NCBI GenBank assembly: GCA_003105245.1
Contig: PQAI01000192.1
Location: 7,359 to 25,796 of the forward strand
Origin: Betaproteobacteria bacterium
GTDB lineage: Bacteria > Pseudomonadota > Gammaproteobacteria > Burkholderiales > Usitatibacteraceae
Length of the DNA stretch: 18,438 nt
Direction of reading: 5' to 3'
The notes under the pieces are model-generated. The model ran no database searches, was not told the origin of the DNA, and worked only from the letters and a program-made list of their open reading frames with translations. This document shows positions 7,784 through 17,062 of the stretch, in pieces (within the stretch, counting starts at the first letter, position 1; every line of letters starts with the position of its first letter). The translations under genes and the position numbers were made by a program.

Positions 7784-7963
7784 TCGGCCGGCCGCCGGTG
7801 GCGCTTCGTGCCCGTGGGCGGCAGGCGCCGGTCCTGCCCGCACCTCGCCCTTCGGCAACGCGGATCTCCTGTCGTTCCGCGGACCGAGGCTGAATTTCCC
7901 CGCGGGCCGGGCCGCCCGCGCCCCGAATCCCGCTTCCGTCTGAACGTCCCCGGACCCCGATCC

Positions 7964-9337
7964 ATGTCCCCGCTCGTCATCTACAACACGCTCACCCGCC
8001 GCAAGGAGACGTTCGTCCCCCTCGTGCCCGGCCGCGCCGGCATCTACGTCTGCGGTCCCACGGTCTACGACTTCATCCACGTCGGCAACGCGCGCACCTT
8101 CGCCGTGTTCGACCTCGTGGTGCGGTGGCTGCGCGCGAGCGGCTACGAGGTCACCTACGTGCGCAACATCACGGACGTGGACGACAAGATCCTCGACCGC
8201 GCCCGCGAGCGCGGCGAGCCCATCGGGGCGTTCACCGAGCGCACCGTGGCCGCCTTCGTCGAGGACTGCGAGCGGCTGAACCTCCTCGCGCCCGACCGCG
8301 AGCCGCGGGCCACGCGCTACATCGGGCCGATGCTCGAGCTCATCGAACGGCTCGAGTCGAAGGGGCTCGCCTACCGCGGCGCCAACGGGGACGTCTTCTT
8401 CTCCGTGCACGACTTCCCCGGCTACGGCAAGCTCTCGCGCAAGAACCTCGCCGACCTGCGGGCGGGCGAGCGCGTGGCCGTCGAGGCCGCCAAGCGCGAC
8501 CCGCTCGACTTCGTGCTGTGGAAGGCGGCCAAGCCGGGCGAGCCGTCGTGGCCCTCGGCCTTCGGCGCCGGCCGGCCCGGCTGGCACATCGAGTGCTCCG
8601 CCATGTCCGGGCGCGAGCTCGGGGCCACGTTCGACATCCACGGCGGCGGTTGGGACCTGCAGTTCCCGCACCACGAGAACGAGATCGCGCAGAGCGAGGG
8701 GGCGAACGCCGAGCCCTTCGTGAACTACTGGATGCACGCCGCGTTCCTCAACATGGGCGACGAGAAGATGTCGAAGTCGCTGGGGAACTTCTTCACCGCG
8801 CGCGAGGTGCTCGACCGGCTCGACCCCGTGCAGGGCGGCGAGCAGCTGCGCTTCTTCCTCTTGCGGGGGCACTACCGCAGCGAGCTCGCCTTCACGCCCG
8901 AGCTCCTCGAGGACGCCGGCAACGCGCTGCGCGGTCTGTACACCGCGCTGCGCGAGGTCCCGGCGGCGCGCTCGCCCGTCGACTGGTCGCACCCGATCGC
9001 CGCGCGCTTCCGCGACGCCATGAACGACGACTTCGACACGCCCGTCGCCTTCGCGGCGCTGCACGAGCTGCGCGCCGAGGTGAACCGCACGCGCTCGGGG
9101 GCCCTGTCGGGCCTCCTTCGGGCGCTGGGCGGGACGATCGGTTTCCTGCAGCGCGACCCGGAGGCCTTCCTCAAGGGCGGCGTCACGCTCGACGTGGACG
9201 CCCTGGTGGCCGAGCGCTCGGCGGCGAAGAAGGCGAAGGACTACGCCCGCGCCGACGCGATCCGGGCGCAGCTCGACGCCTCGGGCATCGTCCTGGAGGA
9301 CAAGCCGGGCGGCGCCACGGAGTGGCGCAAGAAATGA
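7964..9337 (+). CDS. cysS: Cysteinyl-tRNA synthetase
   Basis: Charges tRNA-Cys with cysteine; class I synthetase, cytoplasmic, 457 residues (E. coli 461). Signature HIGH-like motif HVGN at 39-42 after GPTVYDFI, and KMSKS at 268-272. The zinc ligands that exclude serine are all present: Cys30 ([12 protein letters not shown]), Cys211 (WHIECSAM), His236 and Glu240 ([13 protein letters not shown]). The C-terminal anticodon-binding part has [18 protein letters not shown], typical of CysRS. The ATG at 7964 matches the family start ([11 protein letters not shown]); an in-frame ATG at 7808 would add 52 Arg/Pro-rich residues with no family counterpart. Divergent from the TPR operon; followed by a hairpin terminator at 9341-9360. 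Confidence 0.97.
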   Translation: MSPLVIYNTLTRRKETFVPLVPGRAGIYVCGPTVYDFIHVGNARTFAVFDLVVRWLRASGYEVTYVRNITDVDDKILDRARERGEPIGAFTERTVAAFVEDCERLNLLAPDREPRATRYIGPMLELIERLESKGLAYRGANGDVFFSVHDFPGYGKLSRKNLADLRAGERVAVEAAKRDPLDFVLWKAAKPGEPSWPSAFGAGRPGWHIECSAMSGRELGATFDIHGGGWDLQFPHHENEIAQSEGANAEPFVNYWMHAAFLNMGDEKMSKSLGNFFTAREVLDRLDPVQGGEQLRFFLLRGHYRSELAFTPELLEDAGNALRGLYTALREVPAARSPVDWSHPIAARFRDAMNDDFDTPVAFAALHELRAEVNRTRSGALSGLLRALGGTIGFLQRDPEAFLKGGVTLDVDALVAERSAAKKAKDYARADAIRAQLDASGIVLEDKPGGATEWRKK

Positions 9338-9340
9338 AAA

Positions 9341-9360
9341 GGGCCCGCGAGAGCGGGCCC
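9341..9360 (-). terminator. Hairpin terminator between convergent cysS and livK-like gene
   Basis: GGGCCCGC, loop GAGA, GCGGGCCC: a perfect 8-bp GC stem. On the minus strand it is followed directly by TTTTC, so it is a good Rho-independent terminator for the binding-protein gene ending at 9378. On the plus strand, 3 bases after the cysS stop, it lacks a T-run but may still end or stabilise the cysS transcript. Confidence 0.8.
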
Positions 9361-9377
9361 CGGAAGGCGCGGCGCGG

Positions 9378-10496
9378 TCAGCGGACGAACTTCTCGCCCC
9401 TCGAGATGATGGTGAGGTCGACGAAGCGCGAGCCGTTGTGGCTGTCGGGTCCGTAGCTCACCTTGAAGCCGCCCGCGTCGTAGGGATCCAGCGACTCCAT
9501 CGCCTTGATGAAGCTGTCGCGCGTGAGGTTCTTGCCGGCGCGGCGGATGCCCTCGACCATCACCTTGGCGGCGATGTAGCCCTCGAGCGTGCCGAACCCC
9601 GGCTCGCCCTTGGCCTTGTCGAGGAGCGCCCGGTACTCCTTCACCACGGGGATGGACGTGTCCCAGGGGAAGGGCACGACCTGCGAGATCTGCACGCCTC
9701 GGCCGTCGGTCCCCATCTCCTTGGCGAGCGCCTTGCTGCCGACGAACGACACGTTCCAGAAGGTGGGCCTCGAGCCCGCCTTCAGCATCTCCTTGATGAA
9801 GGCGGCGCAGGACTTGTAGGCGCTGATCATCACCACCGCCTGAGGATCGGCCTTCCGCATCGCCTCCACCGCCTTGGCGACGTCCACGGTGTTGCGCTCG
9901 ACCGTCGCCTTGGCGGCGACCTCGAGGTTGCGCTTCTTGAGGGCGCGCTCGACGCCCGCGAGGCCGGCCTGGCCGTAGGCGTCGTTCTGGTAGAAGACCG
10001 CGATCTTGTTCACGCTCATGGCCGTGAGGTGCTGCACGATCGCCTCGGTCTCGTCGAAGTAGCTCGCGCGGACGTTGAAGATGTAGCGGTTGAAGGGGTT
10101 CCGCAGCAGCTCCGCGCCGGTGAAGGCGCCCACGTAGGGGACCTTCGCCTCGGTGAAGAGCGGGAGCACCGCCGCCGAGGTGGGCGTGCCGACGTAGCCG
10201 AAGAGCGCGAAGACGCGGTCCTCGTTGATGAACTTCTTGGTGTTCTCGACCGCCCGCGGGGGCTCGTAGCCGTCGTCCAGGGTCTTGAGGACGATCTTGC
10301 GGCCGTTCACGCCACCGCGCGCGTTCACCTCGTTGAAGTAGAGGCTGGCCCCGAGCTGCATGTCCTTGCCGAGCTCCTGCGCGGGCCCCGACAGGGCCAC
10401 GGACTGGCCCAGCAGGATCTGCGATTCCGTGACGCCCTGGGCGTGCGCGGCGAGCCCGAGCGCCAGGGCCGCCAGCGTGGTCATTGCGCGAAGCAT
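9378..10496 (-). CDS. ABC transporter substrate-binding protein, branched-chain amino acid (LivK) type
   Basis: 372 residues with a signal peptide (MLRAMTTLAALALGLAAHA, cleavage before QG). The mature part follows the type I periplasmic binding protein plan of LivJ/LivK: ILLGQSVALSGPAQELGKDM, YFNEVNARGGVNGRKIVLKTLDDGYEPPRAVENTKKFI, then FYQNDAYGQAGLAGVERAL and YIAAKVMVEGIRRAGK. Family members capture leucine, isoleucine, valine or other small ligands (aromatic acids, amides, urea) for ABC import. No permease or ATPase gene lies next to it, so it is an orphan and its ligand cannot be inferred. GGGGGA lies 8 bases before the ATG. A terminator at 9341-9360 follows. It lies downstream of dnaJ in the same direction, but an inverted repeat and a candidate promoter separate them. 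Confidence 0.9.
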   Translation of the reverse strand: MLRAMTTLAALALGLAAHAQGVTESQILLGQSVALSGPAQELGKDMQLGASLYFNEVNARGGVNGRKIVLKTLDDGYEPPRAVENTKKFINEDRVFALFGYVGTPTSAAVLPLFTEAKVPYVGAFTGAELLRNPFNRYIFNVRASYFDETEAIVQHLTAMSVNKIAVFYQNDAYGQAGLAGVERALKKRNLEVAAKATVERNTVDVAKAVEAMRKADPQAVVMISAYKSCAAFIKEMLKAGSRPTFWNVSFVGSKALAKEMGTDGRGVQISQVVPFPWDTSIPVVKEYRALLDKAKGEPGFGTLEGYIAAKVMVEGIRRAGKNLTRDSFIKAMESLDPYDAGGFKVSYGPDSHNGSRFVDLTIISRGEKFVR

Positions 10497-10521
10497 GATT
10501 CTGTCCCCCGAGGATTAATAG

Positions 10522-10563
10522 TTGTCGCCGCCATCATAGCGCGGACGGCCCATGGCGCGACAA
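10522..10563. repeat. Imperfect inverted repeat between dnaJ and the livK-like gene
   Basis: Left arm TTGTCGCCGCCAT (10522-10534) and right arm ATGGCGCGACAA (10552-10563) are complementary over 12 bp with one bulged C, separated by 17 bases. It begins 7 bases after the dnaJ stop on the minus strand. It could form an RNA hairpin ending or protecting dnaJ mRNA, or be a protein-binding operator, because a -10-like TATGAT overlaps its left arm. Confidence 0.6.
10533..10563 (-). promoter_or_regulatory. Weak promoter candidate for the livK-like gene
   Basis: On the minus strand, TTGTCG (10563-10558) and TATGAT (10538-10533) are separated by 19 bp, longer than ideal. The -10 box is good (5 of 6). 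A start near 10526 would give a ~30-base leader. The boxes overlap the arms of the inverted repeat, which would be consistent with repressor control if real. Confidence 0.35.
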
Positions 10564-10569
10564 GGGGGG

Positions 10570-11697
10570 TCAGCCGGCGAAGAACTCCCGCACCTTGTCC
10601 ATGAAGGACTTGGCGCGCGGGTTGTGGCGATCGCCGTTGGCCGCCGAGATCGACTCCAGCTCGCGCAGCAGCTCCTTCTGGCGCTCGGTGAGCTTCACCG
10701 GCGTTTCCACGACGATCTCGCAGAGCAGGTCGCCGGGGTGGGAGGAGCGAACCCCCTTGATGCCCTTGCCCCGCAGGCGCAGCACCTGGCCGGTCTGGGT
10801 TTCCGCGGCGACCTTCACCTTGGCCTGGCCCTCCAGGGTGGGGATCTCGATCTCGCCGCCCAGCGCGGCGGTGGTGAAGCTCACGGGCATCTGGCAGTGC
10901 AGGTCGTTGCCGTCGCGCTGGAAGACGGCGTGCTCCTTCAGGTGGATGACCACGTAGAGGTCGCCCGGCGGGCCGCCGTTCACGCCGGCCTCGCCCTCGC
11001 CGCCGAGGCGGATGCGGTCGCCCTCGTCGATCCCGGCGGGGATCTTCACGGCGAGCGTCTTGTGGCGCTTGACCCGCCCCGCGCCGCCGCAGGCGCGGCA
11101 GGGGTCCGTGATCTGCTTGCCGCTTCCGTGGCAGGTGGGGCAGGTCTGCTGGATGGAGAAGAAGCCCTGCGACATGCGCACGGCCCCCGACCCGCCGCAC
11201 GTCGAGCACGTCTTCGCCTGCGTGCCCGGCTTCGCGCCCGAGCCGTGGCAGGTGTCGCACTCCTCCATCGCCGGGATGCGGATCTTGGTCTCCGTGCCTC
11301 GCGCCGCCTGCTCGAGCGTGATCTCGAGGTTGTAGCGCAGGTCGGCCCCGCGGTAGACGCCGGAGCGGCCGCGCCCTCCCCCGAAGATGTCGCCGAAGAT
11401 GTCGCCGAAGGCTTCCGCGAAGCCGCCCATTCCGGCGTCGCCGCCCATCCCGCCCATGCCCATCTGCGGATTGACGCCCGCGTGGCCGTAGGCGTCGTAG
11501 GCGCGGCGCTTGTCGGGCTCCGAGAGGATCTCGTAGGCCTCCTTGGCCTCCTTGAATTTCTCCTCCGCCTCCTTGTCGTTGGGGCTGCGGTCGGGGTGGA
11601 ACTTCATGGCGAGCTTGCGATAGGCCTTCTTGACCTCCTCCTCGGAGGCATCGCGGTTCACGCCCAGCACTTCGTAGTAGTCGCGCTTCGTCGCCAT
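10570..11697 (-). CDS. dnaJ: Chaperone DnaJ (Hsp40)
   Basis: Co-chaperone that delivers unfolded clients to DnaK and stimulates its ATPase. 375 residues, full length for type I DnaJ. J domain at 1-70 with HPD at 34-36; Gly/Phe/Met-rich linker ~71-110 ([25 protein letters not shown]); four zinc-binding CxxCxGxG repeats starting at Cys147 (CDTCHGSG), Cys164 (CSTCGGSG), Cys186 (CPTCHGSG) and Cys200 (CRACGGAG); C-terminal substrate-binding domains to the end. It lies 84 bases downstream of dnaK, with a strong hairpin in between; no separate heat-shock promoter is visible, so it is probably read from the dnaK promoter. Followed by an inverted repeat at 10522-10563. Confidence 0.98.
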   Translation of the reverse strand: MATKRDYYEVLGVNRDASEEEVKKAYRKLAMKFHPDRSPNDKEAEEKFKEAKEAYEILSEPDKRRAYDAYGHAGVNPQMGMGGMGGDAGMGGFAEAFGDIFGDIFGGGRGRSGVYRGADLRYNLEITLEQAARGTETKIRIPAMEECDTCHGSGAKPGTQAKTCSTCGGSGAVRMSQGFFSIQQTCPTCHGSGKQITDPCRACGGAGRVKRHKTLAVKIPAGIDEGDRIRLGGEGEAGVNGGPPGDLYVVIHLKEHAVFQRDGNDLHCQMPVSFTTAALGGEIEIPTLEGQAKVKVAAETQTGQVLRLRGKGIKGVRSSHPGDLLCEIVVETPVKLTERQKELLRELESISAANGDRHNPRAKSFMDKVREFFAG

Positions 11698-11725
11698 GTT
11701 TCGATCCGGTCCCTCAATGCGTGAA

Positions 11726-11755
11726 GGGGTGAAGGAGACGCGCCTCCTTCACCCC
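11726..11755 (-). other. Perfect 12-bp stem hairpin between dnaK and dnaJ
   Basis: GGGGTGAAGGAG (11726-11737) and CTCCTTCACCCC (11744-11755) are fully complementary around a 6-base loop, inside the 84-base dnaK-dnaJ gap. In the direction of transcription it is followed by TTCACGC, not a T-run. It may be an attenuator or weak terminator that lowers dnaJ relative to dnaK, or a 3' structure protecting dnaK mRNA after processing. Confidence 0.7.
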
Positions 11756-11781
11756 CGTTGCCTCTCGGGGCCTCGCGGCCC

Positions 11782-13734
<1,953 letters not shown>

Positions 13735-13772
13735 GTTCGTTGTCCTCGGTGCTTGTCCTTAACCTGCCGGGA

Positions 13773-13800
13773 AGGTGGGGTTATTCGGCGATCTTTCAAG
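13773..13800 (-). promoter_or_regulatory. dnaK: Heat-shock (sigma32/RpoH) promoter for dnaK
   Basis: On the minus strand, CTTGAAA (13800-13794) is a perfect RpoH -35, followed by a 13-bp spacer and CCCCACCT (13780-13773), one mismatch from CCCCATNT. The -35 contains the grpE stop codon TGA. The predicted start near 13766 leaves a ~32-base leader to the dnaK ATG at 13734. Confidence 0.8.
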
Positions 13801-14353
13801 CGCTTGGCGGGGCTTCGGCCGCGGGCGCGGCCTTCTCGCGCGCCACCATCACCAGCGCGGGCCGGATGACGCGGTCGTTCAGGAGGTAGCCCTTCTGCAC
13901 CACGGCCACCACGGTGTTGGGCTCCTGGTCGGATTCGACCTGGCTCAGGGCCTGGTGGCGATGGGGATCGAACTTCGCGCCCAGCGGGTCGACCGGGGAG
14001 AGCGCCGCCTTCTCGAAGGCGGTGGCGAGCTGCTTGCAGGTGATCTCCACCCCCTGGCGCAGGGACTCGACCGTGGGCGCCGGCACGGCGAGGGCGGCCT
14101 CCAGGCTGTCGCGCACGGCGAGCAGCGACGAGGCGAAGGACTCGATGCCGTACCTGTGCGCCCGGGCAACGTCCTCGGCTGCGCGCCGGCGCGTGTTCTC
14201 CGTCTCCGCCTTCGCGCGCAGGAAGTCCTCGTTGAGCCGGGCCGCCCGGGCCTCGGCCTCGGCCAGCCGCGCCTCGAGCTCCGGCAGCCGGGTTTCCGGC
14301 GCGATGGCGGTTTCCGGCGCCGCTTCGGGCGCGGGGGCAATCGGATCGGTCAC
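13796..14353 (-). CDS. grpE: Nucleotide exchange factor GrpE
   Basis: Releases ADP from DnaK to reset its cycle; acts as a homodimer. 185 residues from GTG at 14353. An acidic, Ala/Pro-rich N-terminus is followed by a long coiled coil (~20-70; [20 protein letters not shown]) with the family motif [17 protein letters not shown], and the C-terminal beta domain ends with [19 protein letters not shown], standard for GrpE. The GTG start is supported by AGGGAGA at 14359-14365. The in-frame ATG at 14389 would put 12 residues upstream, but it falls within the predicted heat-shock -10 box and so would not be on the main mRNA. Its stop codon is embedded in the dnaK promoter. Confidence 0.95.
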   Translation of the reverse strand: MTDPIAPAPEAAPETAIAPETRLPELEARLAEAEARAARLNEDFLRAKAETENTRRRAAEDVARAHRYGIESFASSLLAVRDSLEAALAVPAPTVESLRQGVEITCKQLATAFEKAALSPVDPLGAKFDPHRHQALSQVESDQEPNTVVAVVQKGYLLNDRVIRPALVMVAREKAAPAAEAPPSA

Positions 14354-14358
14354 GCGAA

Positions 14359-14365
14359 TCTCCCT
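14359..14365 (-). promoter_or_regulatory. grpE: Shine-Dalgarno deciding the grpE GTG start
   Basis: Minus-strand AGGGAGA, 5 bases before GTG at 14353-14351. It lies downstream of the predicted heat-shock transcription start (~14381). The alternative ATG at 14389 has no such site and sits in the promoter. Confidence 0.7.
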
Positions 14366-14387
14366 GAAAAACAAACCTTTAGCGGGC

Positions 14388-14415
14388 ACATGGGGGCTTG
14401 GGGCGGGATTTCAAG
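14388..14415 (-). promoter_or_regulatory. grpE: Heat-shock (sigma32/RpoH) promoter for grpE
   Basis: On the minus strand, CTTGAAA (14415-14409), a 13-bp spacer and CCCCATGT (14395-14388) both match the RpoH consensus (CTTGAAA / CCCCATNT) without mismatch. The predicted start near 14381 gives a ~28-base leader to the grpE GTG. Confidence 0.85.
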
Positions 14416-14493
14416 GCGCGCCCGCGGCCGGCCGCGCCGGACGTCGGCCGGCGACAGGAAAGTCTTTGATCCGGAAGGAAAACTTCGGGACCG

Positions 14494-14844
14494 CTACTTG
14501 CGGCGCCCGGGCAGGACCCAGCTCACCACCAGGGTGACGAGGCTGTAGAGCAGCGAGCCCACCAGCGCCGCGAGGAAGCCGTCGACAGAGAAGCCCTTGA
14601 CGACCTGCGCCACGAACCAGAAGAGCGCGGCGTTGATGACGAAGAGGAAGAGGCCCAGCGTGATGATCGTCACCGGCAGCGTGAGCACCACGAGGATCGG
14701 GCGGATGAGCGCGTTCGCCAGTCCCAGCGCGAGGGCCGCGACGGCGGCTGCGAGGAAGCTCTCCACGCGCACGCCGGGGTAGAGGTAGGCCACCGCCAGC
14801 AGCGCCAGCGCGTTGAGGATCCACCTCAGGAGGAGCGATGTCAT
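14494..14844 (-). CDS. Small four-helix membrane protein, phage-holin-4 superfamily (PF04020-like)
   Basis: 116 residues, very hydrophobic, with four predicted membrane helices: ~4-22 (LLLRWILNALALLAVAYL), ~30-48 (FLAAAVAALALGLANALIRP), ~51-78 (LVVLTLPVTIITLGLFLFVI) and ~86-111 (FSVDGFLAALVGSLLYSLVT), ending in a basic GRRK tail. The NALIRPIL and LTLPVTIITLGLFLFVINA runs are hallmarks of this widespread chromosomal family. The holin label comes from distant similarity; no lysis or phage genes are nearby, and the function is unknown. It lies 15 bases after hemH and is probably the third gene of the hrcA-hemH operon. The 78 bases between its stop and the grpE promoter hold only GC-rich palindromes. 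Confidence 0.85.
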   Translation of the reverse strand: MTSLLLRWILNALALLAVAYLYPGVRVESFLAAAVAALALGLANALIRPILVVLTLPVTIITLGLFLFVINAALFWFVAQVVKGFSVDGFLAALVGSLLYSLVTLVVSWVLPGRRK

Positions 14845-14859
14845 GGTCCTGTCGCCTCC

Positions 14860-15960
14860 CTAGCCGCGGGCACCGAGGGCGCGGGCGCGAGCGGCGCTGG
14901 CGCGGCCCTCGGCCTCGGCGGCCTGCGCGTCCCACTCGCCGCTCGCCCAGCCGTGCAGGTTCTCGAGGGCGATGTGCGTGAGGGCCGCCATGAACGCGGG
15001 CGAGTCGTTGGTCGTCGGGACGTAGTGGAACTCCTTGCCGCCCGCCGCGAGGAAGGACTGCCGGCCCTCGATCGCGATCTCCTCGAGCGTCTCGAGGCAG
15101 TCGGCGGCGAAGCCGGGGCAGATCACGTCCACGCGACCGGTGCCCTTGCCCCCCAGCTCGGCCAGCGTATCGGCCGTGTAGGGCTTGAGCCACTCGGCGC
15201 GGCCGAACCGCGACTGGAAGGTGACCACGGTGCGCTCGTCGTTCCATCCCAGCTCGGTGGCGACGAGGCGCGCGCTCTTGTGGCATTCGCAGTGATAGGG
15301 GTCGCCGCGGTCGAGCGAGAAGCGCGGCAGGCCGTGGAAGCTCATCACCAGGCGGTCGGGGCGGCCGTGCTTCGTCCAGTAGTCGTTCACCGCGCGCGCT
15401 ATCGCCTTCACGTAGGCCGGGTGGTCGTGGAAGTTCCGGACGGTGCGCACGGCCGGGACGTTCCGGATCCGGGAGAGGGCGGCGCCCACGGCGTCGATGG
15501 CCGATCCCGTGGTGCTCGCGGCGTACTGCGGGTAGAGCGGCAGCACCAGGATGCGGACGCACCCCTTGGCCTTCAGGCGCGCGAGGCCGTCGGCGATGGA
15601 GGGATTGCCGTAGCGGCACGCGCCCTCGACCGCGAGCGGGGACTTCACGCGCTCGCCGAGGTAGCCGCGCAGGAGCTGGACCTGGCGCTCGAGGTGGACG
15701 CGAAGCGGCGAGCCGTCCTTCGTCCAGATGGAGGCGTACTTGGCCGCGCTCTTCGCGGGGCGGGTGAGGAGGATCAGGCGCAGGATCGGCCACCAGGCCA
15801 GGCGAGGGATCTCCACCACGCGGGGGTCCCAGAGGAACTCGGCGAGGTAGCGGCGCACCGCCGCGGGGGTGGCCTCGTCGGGCGTGCCGAGGTTGACCAG
15901 CAGGATGCCCGTGCGGGACGGCGAGCCGTGCGCGTACGGCGGTTCGGGGAGGTAGGCCAT
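14860..15960 (-). CDS. hemH: Ferrochelatase
   Basis: Inserts ferrous iron into protoporphyrin IX, the last step of protoheme synthesis, at the inner membrane's cytoplasmic face. 366 residues, typical for proteobacteria. It opens with [15 protein letters not shown]; the catalytic His209 lies in [11 protein letters not shown], followed by [16 protein letters not shown], and the second key acid is Glu290 in [15 protein letters not shown]. The substrate-pocket motif [16 protein letters not shown] is at ~139-153. The Ala/Arg-rich C-terminal ~20 residues are poorly conserved. The ATG directly abuts the hrcA stop (TGA then ATG with no gap), so translation of the two is probably coupled. Confidence 0.97.
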   Translation of the reverse strand: MAYLPEPPYAHGSPSRTGILLVNLGTPDEATPAAVRRYLAEFLWDPRVVEIPRLAWWPILRLILLTRPAKSAAKYASIWTKDGSPLRVHLERQVQLLRGYLGERVKSPLAVEGACRYGNPSIADGLARLKAKGCVRILVLPLYPQYAASTTGSAIDAVGAALSRIRNVPAVRTVRNFHDHPAYVKAIARAVNDYWTKHGRPDRLVMSFHGLPRFSLDRGDPYHCECHKSARLVATELGWNDERTVVTFQSRFGRAEWLKPYTADTLAELGGKGTGRVDVICPGFAADCLETLEEIAIEGRQSFLAAGGKEFHYVPTTNDSPAFMAALTHIALENLHGWASGEWDAQAAEAEGRASAARARALGARG

Positions 15961-16986
15961 TCAGTGCTGGGACAGGGCGGAGGAGATGAGCTTCGCCGTC
16001 ACGTCCACGATGGGGATGACGCGCTCGTAGGCCATTCGGGTGGGGCCGATCACCCCGACGGTTCCCACGACGCGGCCGTCCACCTCGTAGGGCGCGGTCA
16101 CGACGGAGCACTCGTCGAGGGGGACGAGCTGCGAGTCGCCGCCGATGAAGATCTTCACGCCCTCGGCGCGCTCGCTTTCGTCGAGCAGGCCCAGGAGCTG
16201 GGCCTTCCTCTCGAAGAGGTCGAAGAGCTTGCGCAGCCGCGCGCGGTCCGAGGAGAGGTCGTCCACTTCGAGGAGGTTCCTCTCGCCGGAGATCACCACG
16301 CCGTCGGCGGGCTGGCGCAGGGCCTCGCCGCCCGTCTCGATGGCCGCGCGCATGAGCTGGGAGATGTCGCGGTGCAGGTCGAGGAGCTCCCCGCGCAGGC
16401 GGCCCGCGATGGTGGCGAAGTCCATCCCGGCGTAGTTCTGGTTGATGGCGTTGGCGGCCTCCACGAGCTGCGCCGGGGTGTAGGGCCGGTCGGTGACGAG
16501 GACGCGGTTCTGCACCTCGCCGTCCGAGGCCACGATGATGAGCAGCACGCGCTTTTCCGACAGGTGGAAGAACTCCACGTGGCGAAGCGCGGCGCGGCGG
16601 CGCGGCGAGACCACCACGCCGGCGAAGTGCGTGAGGTCGGAGAGCAGCTGCGAGGCGGCCGCGACCACCCGGTGCGGGTCGTCCGGGAGGAGGCTGCCCT
16701 CGATCTGGGCGCGCTCGACCTCCTCCAGGGGGCGGACCGTGAGGAGCGTGTCGACGAAGAAGCGGTAGCCCTTGGGCGTGGGCACGCGGCCGGCCGAGGT
16801 GTGGGGGCTCGCGACGAAGCCCATCTCCTCGAGGTCGGCCATCACGTTGCGGATCGTGGCCGGCGAGAGCTCCAGGCTGGAGGCGCGCGCCAGGGCCCGC
16901 GAGCCGACGGGCTGGCCGTCGGCGATGTAGCGCTCGACGAGGATCTTGAGCAGGGCCTGCGCCCGGTCGTTCAGCATGCGTGCCAT
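15961..16986 (-). CDS. hrcA: Heat-inducible transcription repressor HrcA
   Basis: Represses class I heat-shock genes by binding the CIRCE inverted repeat, with activity set by GroEL. 341 residues. The N-terminal winged helix-turn-helix carries [25 protein letters not shown] and [31 protein letters not shown], strongly diagnostic; a GAF-like middle and C-terminal domain include [21 protein letters not shown] at 16986 is chosen because GGAGGAGG lies 12 bases upstream. Relatives usually begin at the equivalent of Met4 (16977), and a -10-like TACAAT at 16990-16985 could even make that start leaderless. First gene of hrcA-hemH-membrane protein; divergent from nadK. No CIRCE element is visible in the window. 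Confidence 0.96.
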   Translation of the reverse strand: MARMLNDRAQALLKILVERYIADGQPVGSRALARASSLELSPATIRNVMADLEEMGFVASPHTSAGRVPTPKGYRFFVDTLLTVRPLEEVERAQIEGSLLPDDPHRVVAAASQLLSDLTHFAGVVVSPRRRAALRHVEFFHLSEKRVLLIIVASDGEVQNRVLVTDRPYTPAQLVEAANAINQNYAGMDFATIAGRLRGELLDLHRDISQLMRAAIETGGEALRQPADGVVISGERNLLEVDDLSSDRARLRKLFDLFERKAQLLGLLDESERAEGVKIFIGGDSQLVPLDECSVVTAPYEVDGRVVGTVGVIGPTRMAYERVIPIVDVTAKLISSALSQH

Positions 16987-17026
16987 TGTACGAAAAATCC
17001 TCCTCCGCGTAGCCCGGGGTTCTCCT

Positions 17027-17054
17027 TTGTCCCGCGCCGGCGCTGTGATCTAAT
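17027..17054 (+). promoter_or_regulatory. nadK: Promoter candidate for nadK (extended -10)
   Basis: TTGTCC (17027-17032), 16-bp spacer, TCTAAT (17049-17054), with TG plus one base just ahead of the -10 (17046-17048), an extended -10 arrangement. The predicted start near 17061 is two bases before the ATG, so the transcript would be nearly leaderless. Confidence 0.45.
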
Positions 17055-17062
17055 TGGGGCCC

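Noticed and set aside
7808..7963. 52-residue N-terminal extension of cysS
   Set aside because: Arg/Pro-rich with no counterpart in CysRS; the ATG at 7964 matches the family start.
14427..14452. GCCGGCC...GGCCGGC inverted repeat after the small membrane protein gene
   Set aside because: Built of simple GGCC repeats with several alternative pairings and no T-run; too weak to call a terminator.
14494..14844. Prophage remnant, because of the holin-like name
   Set aside because: The family is widespread on chromosomes; no endolysin, integrase or other phage gene is nearby.
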